This document shows, piece by piece, positions 32,059 through 40,918 of a stretch of 48,756 nt of DNA. Made by a program: the position numbers and the translations under genes. The notes below the pieces were generated by a model, which searched no databases, was not told where the DNA came from, and was given only the letters and a program-made list of their open reading frames with translations. Every line of letters begins with the position of its first letter. Position 1 is the stretch's first letter. The stretch comes from JAEHDI01 sp035455185 (GTDB lineage: Bacteria; Acidobacteriota; Terriglobia; Bryobacterales; Bryobacteraceae), in the NCBI GenBank assembly GCA_035455185.1, contig DATIFQ010000472.1, forward strand, positions 1 through 48,756, read 5' to 3'.

Positions 32059-33288
32059 ATGGAAACGGTTGAAACAAATCTCGCTCGCAGCACGAGACCC
32101 GAGCTCACTGTCGAGAAGCTCGTCTATGGCGGCGCCGGTCTCGGGCGGCTCGAAGGGCGCGCGGTACTCGTCCCCTTCGTGCTGCCGGGTGAAGTCGTCA
32201 CAATCGAGGTGAAGCGGGAGCGGTCGGGTATGGCGGAAGCGCGGGCAACCGCTATGCTGTTGCGGTCGCCAGAACGCGTGGAACCGCAGTGTCCCTATTT
32301 CGCCCGTTGCGGCGGGTGCAGCTACCAGCATGCAGGGTATGAGTTCCAGTTGGCTCAAAAAACGGCCATCGCGCGTGAAGTTTTGCGGCGCGTGGGCAAA
32401 CTGGAACCGCTTGGGGAGATTGCGATCGTCTCGGGTCCGCCGTGGGAGTATCGAAACCGTGCGCAGTTCCATCTTGACGGCGGGAGAATCGGTTTCCTCG
32501 AGACAGGATCGCGCCGGCTTTGCCCGGTGGACCGTTGTCCGATTTCATCTCCGCGGATCAATGATGCCCTGGCCGCGTTGCGGCGGATGATCCGGGACCG
32601 GCGGTTTCCACGGTTTCTGCGCTCTGTCGAGTTGTTCACCAACGAACGGGAAGTCCAGTTGAACGTACTGGACACAGACCGGCCGCTGGCCCGCGGATTT
32701 TTCCAGTGGTGCGCGGAACAGATGCCCGGAGCGGGAGAAAGCTCACTCGAGTACACCGTGGGCGGCGAAATCTACAGGGTAGGTCACCGGTCGTTCTTCC
32801 AGGTGAACCGTTTCCTCATCGACCGATTGGCGGAGTGCGCGCTGGACGGCGTGGAGGGAATGTCGGCGCTCGATCTGTACGCCGGCGTCGGTCTGTTCTC
32901 GCTACCGCTGGCACGACGCTGCCGAAGCGTATTGGCCGTGGAATCGAACGCGAGCGCGCTACGCGACCTCGAGTTCAACGCGGAACGAGCCGGACTGACG
33001 GTGGCCGCGCGGAAGGCTACCGTCGAGCAGTTTCTCGAGACGGTGGAAGCACCGCCAGACTTCGTGCTCGCCGATCCCCCTCGCGCGGGCTTGGGAAAGG
33101 GCGTGGTCAACGAATTGCTGCGACTAAGGGTGCCGGTCTTGACGATCGTTTCCTGCGATCCGGCGACCCTGGCAAGGGACCTCGCGCCTCTCCTCGCCGG
33201 AGGCTACCGCATTGACGCACTGACGTTGATCGACCTCTTCCCGCAGACTTGGCACATCGAAACAGTGACCCGGCTGCGGCTGGGGTAG
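32059..33288 (+). CDS. 23S rRNA (uracil-5)-methyltransferase, RlmD/TrmA family
   Basis: A 409-residue SAM-dependent RNA m5U methyltransferase. An N-terminal TRAM domain ('VEKLVYGGAGLGRLEGRAVL') is followed by the iron-sulfur cysteines 'CPYFARCGGC' and a later 'CPVDRC', then the Rossmann core 'LDLYAGVGLFSLPLA', 'LADPPRAGLGKGV' and the catalytic cysteine in 'VSCDPATLARDL'. Family members modify 23S rRNA U1939 (RlmD), U747 (RlmC) or tRNA U54; the cluster plus TRAM favours RlmD/RlmCD, but the exact position is not decided by sequence. ATG 32059 is preferred; the frame stays open upstream to 31987, overlapping trpS. Confidence 0.91.
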   Translation: METVETNLARSTRPELTVEKLVYGGAGLGRLEGRAVLVPFVLPGEVVTIEVKRERSGMAEARATAMLLRSPERVEPQCPYFARCGGCSYQHAGYEFQLAQKTAIAREVLRRVGKLEPLGEIAIVSGPPWEYRNRAQFHLDGGRIGFLETGSRRLCPVDRCPISSPRINDALAALRRMIRDRRFPRFLRSVELFTNEREVQLNVLDTDRPLARGFFQWCAEQMPGAGESSLEYTVGGEIYRVGHRSFFQVNRFLIDRLAECALDGVEGMSALDLYAGVGLFSLPLARRCRSVLAVESNASALRDLEFNAERAGLTVAARKATVEQFLETVEAPPDFVLADPPRAGLGKGVVNELLRLRVPVLTIVSCDPATLARDLAPLLAGGYRIDALTLIDLFPQTWHIETVTRLRLG

Positions 33289-33305
33289 GTTGCAGCCCTC
33301 GGGCC

Positions 33306-34502
33306 TTATGCCTGCGCTGACTTCAGGATCTGGCGGATCCGGCGCGCGACGATTTGCGCGTCGCCCTTCTGCATCATCCAGACGCCGATGATCAGGTCTT
33401 CCCGCGAACCCGGCCCCGGCTCGATGGCCGGATCTCCCTCACGAAGCTGCTTCACAACGTCGAGCACCGAGATCTTGACAACGTTCGTATCCCAGCGAAT
33501 GTGGAGATGGGGCACCTGGTTGGCGATCTCGGGAATCTTGGTCTCGGTCTGAATCGTCGGGATCGAGGCGATACTGTCTGAGACGATCTTCGCGCGCCTT
33601 TCCCACTCGCGCCACTCCGCCTTGTGATCCATCTTCACGTAACGCTCGACGGCGGCGAGCATCGCCAGCAGCTCTTCCTTGTTCACTTTCATGCCGCGGC
33701 CGATCGCATCGCTGTACGGCGATGCGTTGAGGCGGGCGGCCTCGATGAGATCCTTGCGGCCGAGCAGGAGGCCGGCGCTCTGGGGCCCGCAAAGGCCCTT
33801 GCCGCCGGAGAAAGTCACCAAAGAAAAGCCCATCTTCGTGAACTTCGAGAGATTCTCGACGGGGGGAACGTCGGCGGCGCAATCGATGAAGGTCGGGATG
33901 CCGTGCTTCTTGCCGAGTTCGGCCCATTCGGACGCCTTGATCTGGCCGGCTGGCTCGGCAAGGTTCAGGAAAAACATCATCACCGTGCGGTCGTTGACCG
34001 CTCTTTCGAGTTCCTCGAGTGTTTCAATCTCGATAAGTTTGATGCCGCAGTTGCGGATCGCATGGTCGTAGCCGAAACGATGCGTCTTCTGGAGGATCAC
34101 CTCGGTCTTCATGCCGGTTGCCTCGGGAAGACGGTGGATGAAATCCTGGTTCGTGCCGGTCACACAGGCCGCGGTACCGAGGGTCAGGGCGCTGGCCGCG
34201 CCGGCGGAAACCATGGCCGCTTCGCAGCCGATCAGTTCCGCGAGCCGTTTGCCGACTGCGTCGTGCAGTTCATTCAAGCGAACGTAATGTCGTGAGCCGT
34301 ATTCCCACGCCTGCACCACCTCAGGCGGCATCAGTGAGGCGGTGAACATCGTGAACGTGCCGGCGGCGTTGATGATGGGACGTACGCCAAGCTCCTTGAG
34401 GTAGTCGCGCTTCGCGGCGGCAAGTAGCGGAGTCGCGGGCATGAGCCCGCCGATCAGAGGCAGCCCGGACAGGGTCTGCAAGAAAGTCCTTCGATTCGGC
34501 AT
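33306..34502 (-). CDS. Tat-exported SelA-like PLP-dependent enzyme
   Basis: A 398-residue fold-type I PLP enzyme related to SelA and to D-glucosaminate-6-phosphate ammonia-lyase (DgaE-like) proteins. The N-terminus 'NRRTFLQTLSGLPLIGGLMP' is a clear twin-arginine signal with hydrophobic stretch. Core features are 'VRPIINAAGTFTMF', 'AAMVSAGAASALTLGTAACV', 'PTFIDCAADVPP' (Asp207, pyridine-N contact) and the PLP lysine Lys235 in 'VTFSGGKGLCGPQSAG'. The SelA tRNA-binding domain is missing. Relatives act on amino-sugar or amino-acid substrates by elimination; an exported version acting outside the cytoplasm would be unusual, and cofactor loading before Tat export would fit. It lies 27 bases downstream of the vWA gene on the same strand. 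Confidence 0.86.
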   Translation of the reverse strand: MPNRRTFLQTLSGLPLIGGLMPATPLLAAAKRDYLKELGVRPIINAAGTFTMFTASLMPPEVVQAWEYGSRHYVRLNELHDAVGKRLAELIGCEAAMVSAGAASALTLGTAACVTGTNQDFIHRLPEATGMKTEVILQKTHRFGYDHAIRNCGIKLIEIETLEELERAVNDRTVMMFFLNLAEPAGQIKASEWAELGKKHGIPTFIDCAADVPPVENLSKFTKMGFSLVTFSGGKGLCGPQSAGLLLGRKDLIEAARLNASPYSDAIGRGMKVNKEELLAMLAAVERYVKMDHKAEWREWERRAKIVSDSIASIPTIQTETKIPEIANQVPHLHIRWDTNVVKISVLDVVKQLREGDPAIEPGPGSREDLIIGVWMMQKGDAQIVARRIRQILKSAQA

Positions 34503-34529
34503 AATTCCTCCCGGAATTCAGTCCTTACT

Positions 34530-37022
34530 CTACTTCGTCGGGCGCAGCGCGTCCAGTATCCCGCGCCATTTCCTCATCACCAGTTCGATTAGGTTCAGCA
34601 GGACCGCGGTAGCCAGCAGGCCGGGCCAGAGCCGCATGGTGGACGGAACCGAACGGCCGCCGGATTGAAAGATGCTCCCGATGTCGGGCTGGAACCGGCC
34701 ACCTGTAAACTGCGAAAGCTGGCGGAGGAGCGCTTCATCCGAGCCGTATTCGCTAAGCTCAGCCTCCGGCAGATAGATGCCGACTTCGGGGAACACGCGC
34801 GATTCCTCGAGCGGCCGCAACCGAAACAGTCCCTGACGCCCGCCTACCGGTACCCGCCCGCGAAACGCCCCTTCCGCAACTTTGACCACCGACACCGGTC
34901 GGCGGAAACCGCCGGGGCCGAAAACGAAGATATCGGGGACTTTCTCCGGTTCTTTTACCTGCCGCGCCAGACGGTATTCCACCACGAGAGCGTCGCCTGC
35001 ACTGTCGTACTCCACCGAGGTCTCCCCGGCCTGAGCGTGGGGCAAAAGGTCACGGAACAGGTTGGCCCAAAAACGGTCGAAGCCTTTCCACGCGACCCAA
35101 TTCGCGGCCCAGCGACTCTTGGCGTCCGACGTGAAGACGGCGGTCCGTCCGAGTCCGTACTGCCACCGCGCCAAGAGAGGGTCCTTGCGCTCGATGGTCA
35201 GTATCGTGTCCGCCGTCGGTTTGGCGATGAACTTTACGTAGCCGCGCAGCGGAGGCGCCGTTTCCATGCCGACACCTTCCAGGATCTCGGCCGGCCGCAT
35301 CACGACCGGGGTTACGGGCCTTTCGATCGCCGTGGAACCCGTATGCTCCATGACGTCCCGCAACAAAATCCGTTCGAGCCCCGATGGATCGGTCAGGAAG
35401 TACGACTTTCCTTTGGACAGGGTTGCGACTTTTTCCAGGTACGCGCGGTTGACATCCTGACCAAGGCCGACGGTGGAGATCGTCACCCGGTTCGCCGCCG
35501 CCTGCTGAGCCAGGTTCAGGCTGTCGCCCTCTTCGGAGATGCCGTCGGTAAGAAGAACGATGTGCTTGTAGATCGCGTTCTGCGGAAGCGCGCGGCGATA
35601 GGCTTCGGCAAGGGCCGGTGCGATCTGGGTGCCGCCATCCGGCGTGATGCCCCCCACGAGACGCTTAATCAGCGTCCGGTCCTCGGCCTTCCGAATGGGC
35701 ACCGCCCACTGAAACGAGTTGTCGAAGATGAGCACGCCGACGCGGTCGATAGGGCGCAGGTTGTCGATTACACCGATGGCAGCCAGTCGCGCCAGTTCCA
35801 TCTTCCTGCCTTCCATCGACGACGACTTGTCGACGATGAGCACCACAAGAGTTCCTTCGGGAGTGCGTGGCGGCGCAAGCTTCGCCGGCAAGGCACGCTC
35901 GATTGGGTCCTCTTGCCCTTTCTTTTCCTCGATATAGACGTTCCGCTCACCGCCGATTACCAACAGGCCGCCGCCTTCCTGCACGTACTGTTCGACCGCC
36001 GTTTTCGCAGTGGCGGGAACTGCGTGAAGGTCCCAGTTATTGAATACGATCAGTTGGTAGGCGTCAAGATCCCGCGGGATCTCGGTGGCGCGCTGCACAT
36101 CGAACTGCGCGGCCTCCAGGGTGCGCAACAGATGGATTTCAGTGCCTCGGGGATCTTGGGAAAGCAGCAGCACCTTCGGGCGGCGGACGGACAGCGCCTT
36201 GGCGAAGCGGACCTCGCCCGCCCCCTCCGCGCGCACCGTTCCGGTGAGTTCGACCGAGCCGGCAGTCGTCAGGCTAGTGTTGACGCGGACCCGGTTCAAA
36301 CCCGGTTCGAGCGTCACCCGGCTCGAGCCCAGGAGCTTGCCCTCGGCTGCCGTTTCGGCGGCCGCCGTGGTACGGCGCGGCGACCGGATCGCCAAGTCGA
36401 GTGGAAAACGCTCACCGGTGAACACCAATGACGGCACGGCGACGGACTCGAGCAGCAGCTCAGGCTTTGGACGTCCCGAAAGGGAGTACACATCAACGGG
36501 TACTCTCAACTGCTGGGCCTGCCAGGCGGCGCGCGCCACGCTACCGTAGTTCTCCTTTCCATCGGAGATGAGGACCAACCTCGGAACCAGCCCGGCGGGA
36601 GACGCTGCGATGCCCTCACGGATGGCGGCCTCGAGATCGGTACCCCGACCCCCGTCACCCGACGTGTACTGGAGTTTCCACGAACCACTGAGCTCGTCCG
36701 GCGTTGCCTCGCGAGTCGACCGCGCGAAAGGAATGACTCTGGTCCAGTGGCGCCCACGGGTCTTTTCGATCTGCGTCGCCAAGTCGGAGGCGTGCGCCAG
36801 GTCCTGCGGAGACAGGCTGGCGGACGTGTCCACGAGGATCGCGACAGCCATTCTCGAAGAACGGATTGTGAGCTGTGGCGCAGCCAAGGCAAGCAGAATG
36901 GCGCTCAAAGATACGGCTTTGAGAACCAGACCGGCGTGGCGCGGCGTCCGGCGCCATTCGAGCGCAGCCCAGGCCACCGGGAGCCAGGCGAATAGCAGGA
37001 GCCACGGGTGATCGAACGTCAT
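34530..37022 (-). CDS. Membrane protein with two vWA domains and a glutamine-amidotransferase-like domain
   Basis: An 830-residue protein. Two N-terminal membrane helices ('WLLLFAWLPVAWAALEW', 'LVLKAVSLSAILLALAA') lead to a first vWA domain with MIDAS-like 'ILVDTSASLS'. A beta segment and a class I amidotransferase-like domain follow ('KVLLLSQDPRG', 'LIVFNNWDLHAVP', 'EYVQEGGGLLVIGGERN'). The second vWA has 'LIVDKSSSMEGRKMELAR' and 'VLLTDGISEEGDS'. The protein ends with a helix ('LLATAVLLNLIELVMRKW'). The amidotransferase fold lacks an obvious Cys nucleophile, so it is probably structural. ATG 37022 overlaps the BatA-like gene's stop by four bases; the longer frame to 37133 is a shadow. Final gene of the MoxR set; probably a metal-dependent partner in MoxR-driven assembly. 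Confidence 0.86.
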   Translation of the reverse strand: MTFDHPWLLLFAWLPVAWAALEWRRTPRHAGLVLKAVSLSAILLALAAPQLTIRSSRMAVAILVDTSASLSPQDLAHASDLATQIEKTRGRHWTRVIPFARSTREATPDELSGSWKLQYTSGDGGRGTDLEAAIREGIAASPAGLVPRLVLISDGKENYGSVARAAWQAQQLRVPVDVYSLSGRPKPELLLESVAVPSLVFTGERFPLDLAIRSPRRTTAAAETAAEGKLLGSSRVTLEPGLNRVRVNTSLTTAGSVELTGTVRAEGAGEVRFAKALSVRRPKVLLLSQDPRGTEIHLLRTLEAAQFDVQRATEIPRDLDAYQLIVFNNWDLHAVPATAKTAVEQYVQEGGGLLVIGGERNVYIEEKKGQEDPIERALPAKLAPPRTPEGTLVVLIVDKSSSMEGRKMELARLAAIGVIDNLRPIDRVGVLIFDNSFQWAVPIRKAEDRTLIKRLVGGITPDGGTQIAPALAEAYRRALPQNAIYKHIVLLTDGISEEGDSLNLAQQAAANRVTISTVGLGQDVNRAYLEKVATLSKGKSYFLTDPSGLERILLRDVMEHTGSTAIERPVTPVVMRPAEILEGVGMETAPPLRGYVKFIAKPTADTILTIERKDPLLARWQYGLGRTAVFTSDAKSRWAANWVAWKGFDRFWANLFRDLLPHAQAGETSVEYDSAGDALVVEYRLARQVKEPEKVPDIFVFGPGGFRRPVSVVKVAEGAFRGRVPVGGRQGLFRLRPLEESRVFPEVGIYLPEAELSEYGSDEALLRQLSQFTGGRFQPDIGSIFQSGGRSVPSTMRLWPGLLATAVLLNLIELVMRKWRGILDALRPTK

Positions 37023-38959
37023 GACGCCTTCCTGGCCAGCCCGCCGAACAGATCGCGCAAACGGATCAGCGTCACCGACGGGATGCTTGCTCTCGTGGCC
37101 CCTCGCAGCATGGTCACGCCGCGGCCGAACCAAAGCCAGTCAACCAGGAGTCCGAGACCTCCGAGGATTGCCAGAATTTGCCAGAGATCGCGAGAGAGCG
37201 TTCCGCGACTCGATGCGGACGGAACTCCCCGACGGACGCTGCCCGGAGGTTGCCATGACGCGACGGCGACCTCAGGTAATGTCAACGAGTAGACGAGCTC
37301 GCGATCACCGGCGAGAACACGAACCGTACCGGGCGTGCCGGCAAAGAAGCGAACGTTGCGCCCCTGCACGGTGAATGGGAGGGCAATCTGGTCCTCGGCA
37401 AGCACACGGGCCTGGGTTGCGTCGGCCTCAGACTCGAGGACGGCGGTGACACTGCCCACGCTTCCGGCATTCAACTCCCAACGGCGGAAGATCTCCGGGG
37501 ACATCCAATGGAGAAGGTTCGCAAACAGAAGGGGTGCCGCCAGTTCGTACCGCATCGAGGAGCGCAGGGGGTGAAAACCGAGAACGACGATTCTCGGCTT
37601 GCCCGCGCGCGCCAAGATCACCGGACCCGCCTCCGTCTCGGCGATCGGAATATCACCCGGCGCCGCATCGAACACCGTGGCTGATTCCAGCCGAAGGTCC
37701 TGTACGCGCAAGCCAGCCCCGAGAGGGTGACCCGAAAGCCACTGCGTCACCCGGGCGTTCCGCAAGGACGTCTTCACGCGGACCGGCGAAGCGCCAGCCG
37801 GCGGTTCAATCCAGATGCTGCCGACAGATGGAAGCGCCGGCGGCCGGAATCGATCAAGAATGACGAGATCAGCGTCCCGATTCGAGACGTACTCGGACGG
37901 GCTGAAGAATTGCGCTTCGACATTCGGGGTCGCGGAAAGAACCGGACGGAGCCAGGCGGGGGACTCGGAGTAAACCGCAACGCGAACTAGCGGCTGCCGG
38001 GGCAGTTCCAATACGGCATAGTCATCGGCGGCAAAGTCGTCAGATCCCAGGATGCGCGCCTCGACCCAACCGGCTGATCGTGTATGCAACTCAAATGTCG
38101 CGTTTTGTTCGGCCCCTGGTGGCAGATCGATCCGGCGAAGGCCGGCGGGTGCACCGCCGAACTGGAGGGCCAGGCGTACCACACGGGAGGACTGGCCGTA
38201 GTTCCGGACGGTGACGAAAACCTCCCAGACGTCGGCGACCGTGTGAGAGCGACGGAGACCGATCGTCCGCAGCCCGCAATTTTCCACGGCTGCGGCGACG
38301 GGGAGGACACGCAGGTTCGGCGGCGTCCGGTCCTCGGCGCTCGACTGCTGCTCGGTGACCCGGCCAGCTCCGGCGAATACCACCTCGCCTGTTCTACTGG
38401 AGTGCATGTGCCGGACCTGACGCGCCAGTTCGAACGCGGCATCCAGATTCAAAGCCGTGAAGCCGGGGTGGGACTGGGCAATCGCCTCCTCGACCGCAGC
38501 CCGACTCGACTCAAAGACGGTCGCCGGAGTGGCCAAACCGTCGGCTCGGATCAGCATCACACGATCACCGGCCGGCAGCGCCCGCACCCAGGCCAGAGCG
38601 AGGCGGCGAGCCTCATCCATCAGAGTTCCCTGGCCCGAACGCGCGTCCATCCACGCTGACGTGTCCAGGATGAGCACATGGTCGCGGCCGGCGGAGTCGC
38701 GTGTCCCAAGCCGCAACTGAGCGATCGCCAACAGCAGGCAGAGCAAACTTAACAGTTGCAGAATGAGCGAGAGAGGCTGCTGGATGCGTCGCCGCCGTGT
38801 CCGCTTCTCCGGTGGCTGCTCGGATGGCGTCCAGAAGCGGAGCGTGGCCACAGTGAGCTTCCGCCGGGAGCGATCCAGAAGGTACAGCGCGACAACGATG
38901 CCCGACACGGCGCCGAGCAGCGCAAGAAACTCGCCAATGCCGAGGTTGAGCAAGAACAT
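37019..38959 (-). CDS. BatA-like membrane protein with vWA domain
   Basis: A 646-residue protein starting with the BatA N-terminal two-helix region ('FLALLGAVSGIVVALYLLDR', then 'LSLILQLLSLLCLLLAIAQL'). A vWA-like domain follows whose MIDAS is weak: 'VLILDTSAWMDARSGQGTLM' keeps DxSxW instead of DxSxS. Then come beta-rich domains ('EVFVTVRNYGQSSRVVRLAL') and a C-terminal hydrophobic segment ('LWQILAILGGLGLLVDWLWF'). The start codon directly abuts the DUF58 stop (TAG-ATG), and its stop overlaps the next gene by four bases, so the three are translationally linked. In characterised MoxR operons these proteins work at the membrane with the ATPase; substrate unknown. Confidence 0.86.
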   Translation of the reverse strand: MFLLNLGIGEFLALLGAVSGIVVALYLLDRSRRKLTVATLRFWTPSEQPPEKRTRRRRIQQPLSLILQLLSLLCLLLAIAQLRLGTRDSAGRDHVLILDTSAWMDARSGQGTLMDEARRLALAWVRALPAGDRVMLIRADGLATPATVFESSRAAVEEAIAQSHPGFTALNLDAAFELARQVRHMHSSRTGEVVFAGAGRVTEQQSSAEDRTPPNLRVLPVAAAVENCGLRTIGLRRSHTVADVWEVFVTVRNYGQSSRVVRLALQFGGAPAGLRRIDLPPGAEQNATFELHTRSAGWVEARILGSDDFAADDYAVLELPRQPLVRVAVYSESPAWLRPVLSATPNVEAQFFSPSEYVSNRDADLVILDRFRPPALPSVGSIWIEPPAGASPVRVKTSLRNARVTQWLSGHPLGAGLRVQDLRLESATVFDAAPGDIPIAETEAGPVILARAGKPRIVVLGFHPLRSSMRYELAAPLLFANLLHWMSPEIFRRWELNAGSVGSVTAVLESEADATQARVLAEDQIALPFTVQGRNVRFFAGTPGTVRVLAGDRELVYSLTLPEVAVASWQPPGSVRRGVPSASSRGTLSRDLWQILAILGGLGLLVDWLWFGRGVTMLRGATRASIPSVTLIRLRDLFGGLARKAS

Positions 38960-39847
38960 CTATGTCACCCCGCGGGCCTGCGCCAACGGTCCGAAGATCG
39001 CATCCTCGAGGGGCAGCGATGTCGAGAGCCCGACGTAGCGGCCACCGTTGTGGATGGCCAGACTTCGAAGGTTTTGCGCAAAGGTGTCAAACGCACTGGT
39101 GTAGCGCGTGCGCGCCGCGCTGTCGAATTGAAGCTGAAGCGCCGCGCCGGTCTCGGCATCGGTGAGTTCGAGTTCACCTTCCCATGGCGGAACCCGGTCC
39201 TCGTCGGCCCAAAGGTGAACGAGCAGCAACTCGTGGCCAAAATCCGCCAGGTACTGCAGGGGTCTTTCGCAGCCGTCCTCGTCGAGGAAATCCGAAATAA
39301 CGATGAGGAAGCCACGCTGGAGGTACCGCGAGATGAACTGGCGAGCAGCCTGAAAGCTGTCGGTGACGCCCACCGGAGTGAGCTGGCCCAGAAACTCCGC
39401 CGCCGGCGCGAACCGGTGACGTCCCCCTGCCGATACAAAGCTGTCGAAGAGCCGGTCGCTGAAGGGTTGAATAGCGATTGTCTCCAACCGCACAAGGCCC
39501 ACATACACGAGCGCGGCGGCGAGTTTCCGCGCGTAGTCGAACTTCGACACGGCGCCGGTCGTCATCGAGCGGCTGACATCGATCAAAAGCCGCACGGGCG
39601 TGCGCGGTTCAACCTGGAACATCTTGAGGAACAGCTTCTCGAGTCTCAAATACGCGCGCCAGTTCACAGCTCGGAGATCGTCCCCGTGATGAAAATGGCG
39701 GTGGTCGAGGAACTCCTGGCCTGGGCCGGAGAAGCGGGACGGGTTATGACCTCCTACTAAGCCCGGAAACGACTTCTGCCAGTGTATGGTGAGACGCTCT
39801 AGTTTCTCGAGGAACGTTCGGTCCACCAGAGGCTGTTGCGACATCAC
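38960..39847 (-). CDS. DUF58-domain protein
   Basis: A 295-residue soluble protein of the DUF58 family, nearly always paired with MoxR ATPases. It contains the family signature 'GPGQEFLDHRHFHHGDDLRAVNWRAYLR' region (quoted in part: 'GDDLRAVNWRAYLR'), then a vWA-like core with 'RLLIDVSRSMTTGAVSKFD' and 'FLIVISDFLDEDGCE'. The MIDAS motif DVSRSM is intact, suggesting metal-dependent protein binding. It starts six bases after the MoxR stop and ends against the BatA-like start. DUF58 proteins are thought to act as adaptors between MoxR and its client; no client can be named here. Confidence 0.9.
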   Translation of the reverse strand: MMSQQPLVDRTFLEKLERLTIHWQKSFPGLVGGHNPSRFSGPGQEFLDHRHFHHGDDLRAVNWRAYLRLEKLFLKMFQVEPRTPVRLLIDVSRSMTTGAVSKFDYARKLAAALVYVGLVRLETIAIQPFSDRLFDSFVSAGGRHRFAPAAEFLGQLTPVGVTDSFQAARQFISRYLQRGFLIVISDFLDEDGCERPLQYLADFGHELLLVHLWADEDRVPPWEGELELTDAETGAALQLQFDSAARTRYTSAFDTFAQNLRSLAIHNGGRYVGLSTSLPLEDAIFGPLAQARGVT

Positions 39848-39853
39848 CTGACT

Positions 39854-40843
39854 CTAATTGGCGGCCACCGCCACACTGCGGATGATCTCTCGGAGAATCG
39901 TCTCGGTTGTCTGGCCATCGGCGTGCGCGTCGAAGTTGAGGATAATCCGGTGACGCAGCACTGAGGGAGCAAGGTCCTGAATATCGTCAGCGCTAACGTG
40001 GAGCCGCCCGCGCATCAAGGCGAGTACCCGGGCGGATTCCACAAGACCCTGCGCACCGCGCGGCGAGCTCCCATAACGAATGTACTTTTTGGCCAGGTCG
40101 TGCGCGTGGTTGTCTTCAGGCTGCGTAGCGAGCACAAGATCCACCGCGAAGTCCTGAACGTGCGGCGCAACCAGGATCTCGCGGCACATCGCGCGAACGC
40201 TGAGGATCACCGCGCGGTCCGCGACGGTGTCGAGACCGATATCGTCACGGTGAATTGTACGCTCGACAATCTGGTTGAGCTGTTCGCGCGTCGGATAATT
40301 CACCAGGATCTTCATCAGGAAGCGGTCGAGTTGGGCCTCGGGCAACGGGTAGGTGCCTTCCATCTCGATCGGATTCTGCGTCGCCATGACGAGAAACGGC
40401 GTCTCGATCTCGTGCGTGGTCGTCCCGCTCGTCACGGTGCGCTCCTGCATGGCCTCGAGCAGCGCCGATTGCGTCTTTGGCGTCGCGCGGTTGATCTCAT
40501 CGGCGAGCACGAGGTTCGCAAATACCGGACCCGGCTGGAACCGAAGAGATTTCCCTCCGCGCTCGTCGGTTTCAATCACCATGCTGCCAACGATATCCGC
40601 GGGCATCAGGTCCGGGGTGAACTGGATCCTGGAATACTTCAGGTGCAGCACCTGGGACAGCGTTCGTAACAACGTCGTCTTGCCCAAGCCCGGCACGCCC
40701 TCCAGCAGTACATGTCCTCCGGAAAGCAGGCAGATCAGCACACCATCCACGACATCCTGGTGCCCGACGATGACTTTTCCGATTTCCTGGCGAATTCGGT
40801 CTAGGTTGGCAACTGCATCTCGCAGCTTGGCTTCGGCTCCCAC
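39854..40843 (-). CDS. MoxR-family AAA+ ATPase
   Basis: A 329-residue AAA+ ATPase of the MoxR group, chaperone-like machines that mature metalloenzymes or membrane complexes. Walker A 'EGVPGLGKTTLLRTLS' is near residues 49-64, Walker B 'LVLADEINRATPKTQSALLE' near residues 111-130, sensor 1 'FLVMATQNPIEMEGTYPLPE', and the C-terminal lid has 'GSSPRGAQGLVESARVLALM' with sensor 2 Arg. It opens the conserved block MoxR, DUF58, BatA-like, vWA, on the minus strand, with an unknown membrane protein 75 bases upstream. Confidence 0.94.
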   Translation of the reverse strand: MGAEAKLRDAVANLDRIRQEIGKVIVGHQDVVDGVLICLLSGGHVLLEGVPGLGKTTLLRTLSQVLHLKYSRIQFTPDLMPADIVGSMVIETDERGGKSLRFQPGPVFANLVLADEINRATPKTQSALLEAMQERTVTSGTTTHEIETPFLVMATQNPIEMEGTYPLPEAQLDRFLMKILVNYPTREQLNQIVERTIHRDDIGLDTVADRAVILSVRAMCREILVAPHVQDFAVDLVLATQPEDNHAHDLAKKYIRYGSSPRGAQGLVESARVLALMRGRLHVSADDIQDLAPSVLRHRIILNFDAHADGQTTETILREIIRSVAVAAN

Positions 40844-40918
40844 ATCTTCATTCTAGAGCACCGCCGTGGATGTCGCGGCCCGCATCGGGAATGACTCGCT
40901 TGGAAAGGAAGAAGAAGA

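Noticed and set aside
34665..36431. 588-residue plus-strand open frame opposite the vWA protein
   Set aside because: Antisense to a protein with two recognisable vWA motifs; Arg- and Val-rich, no ribosome site, no motif.
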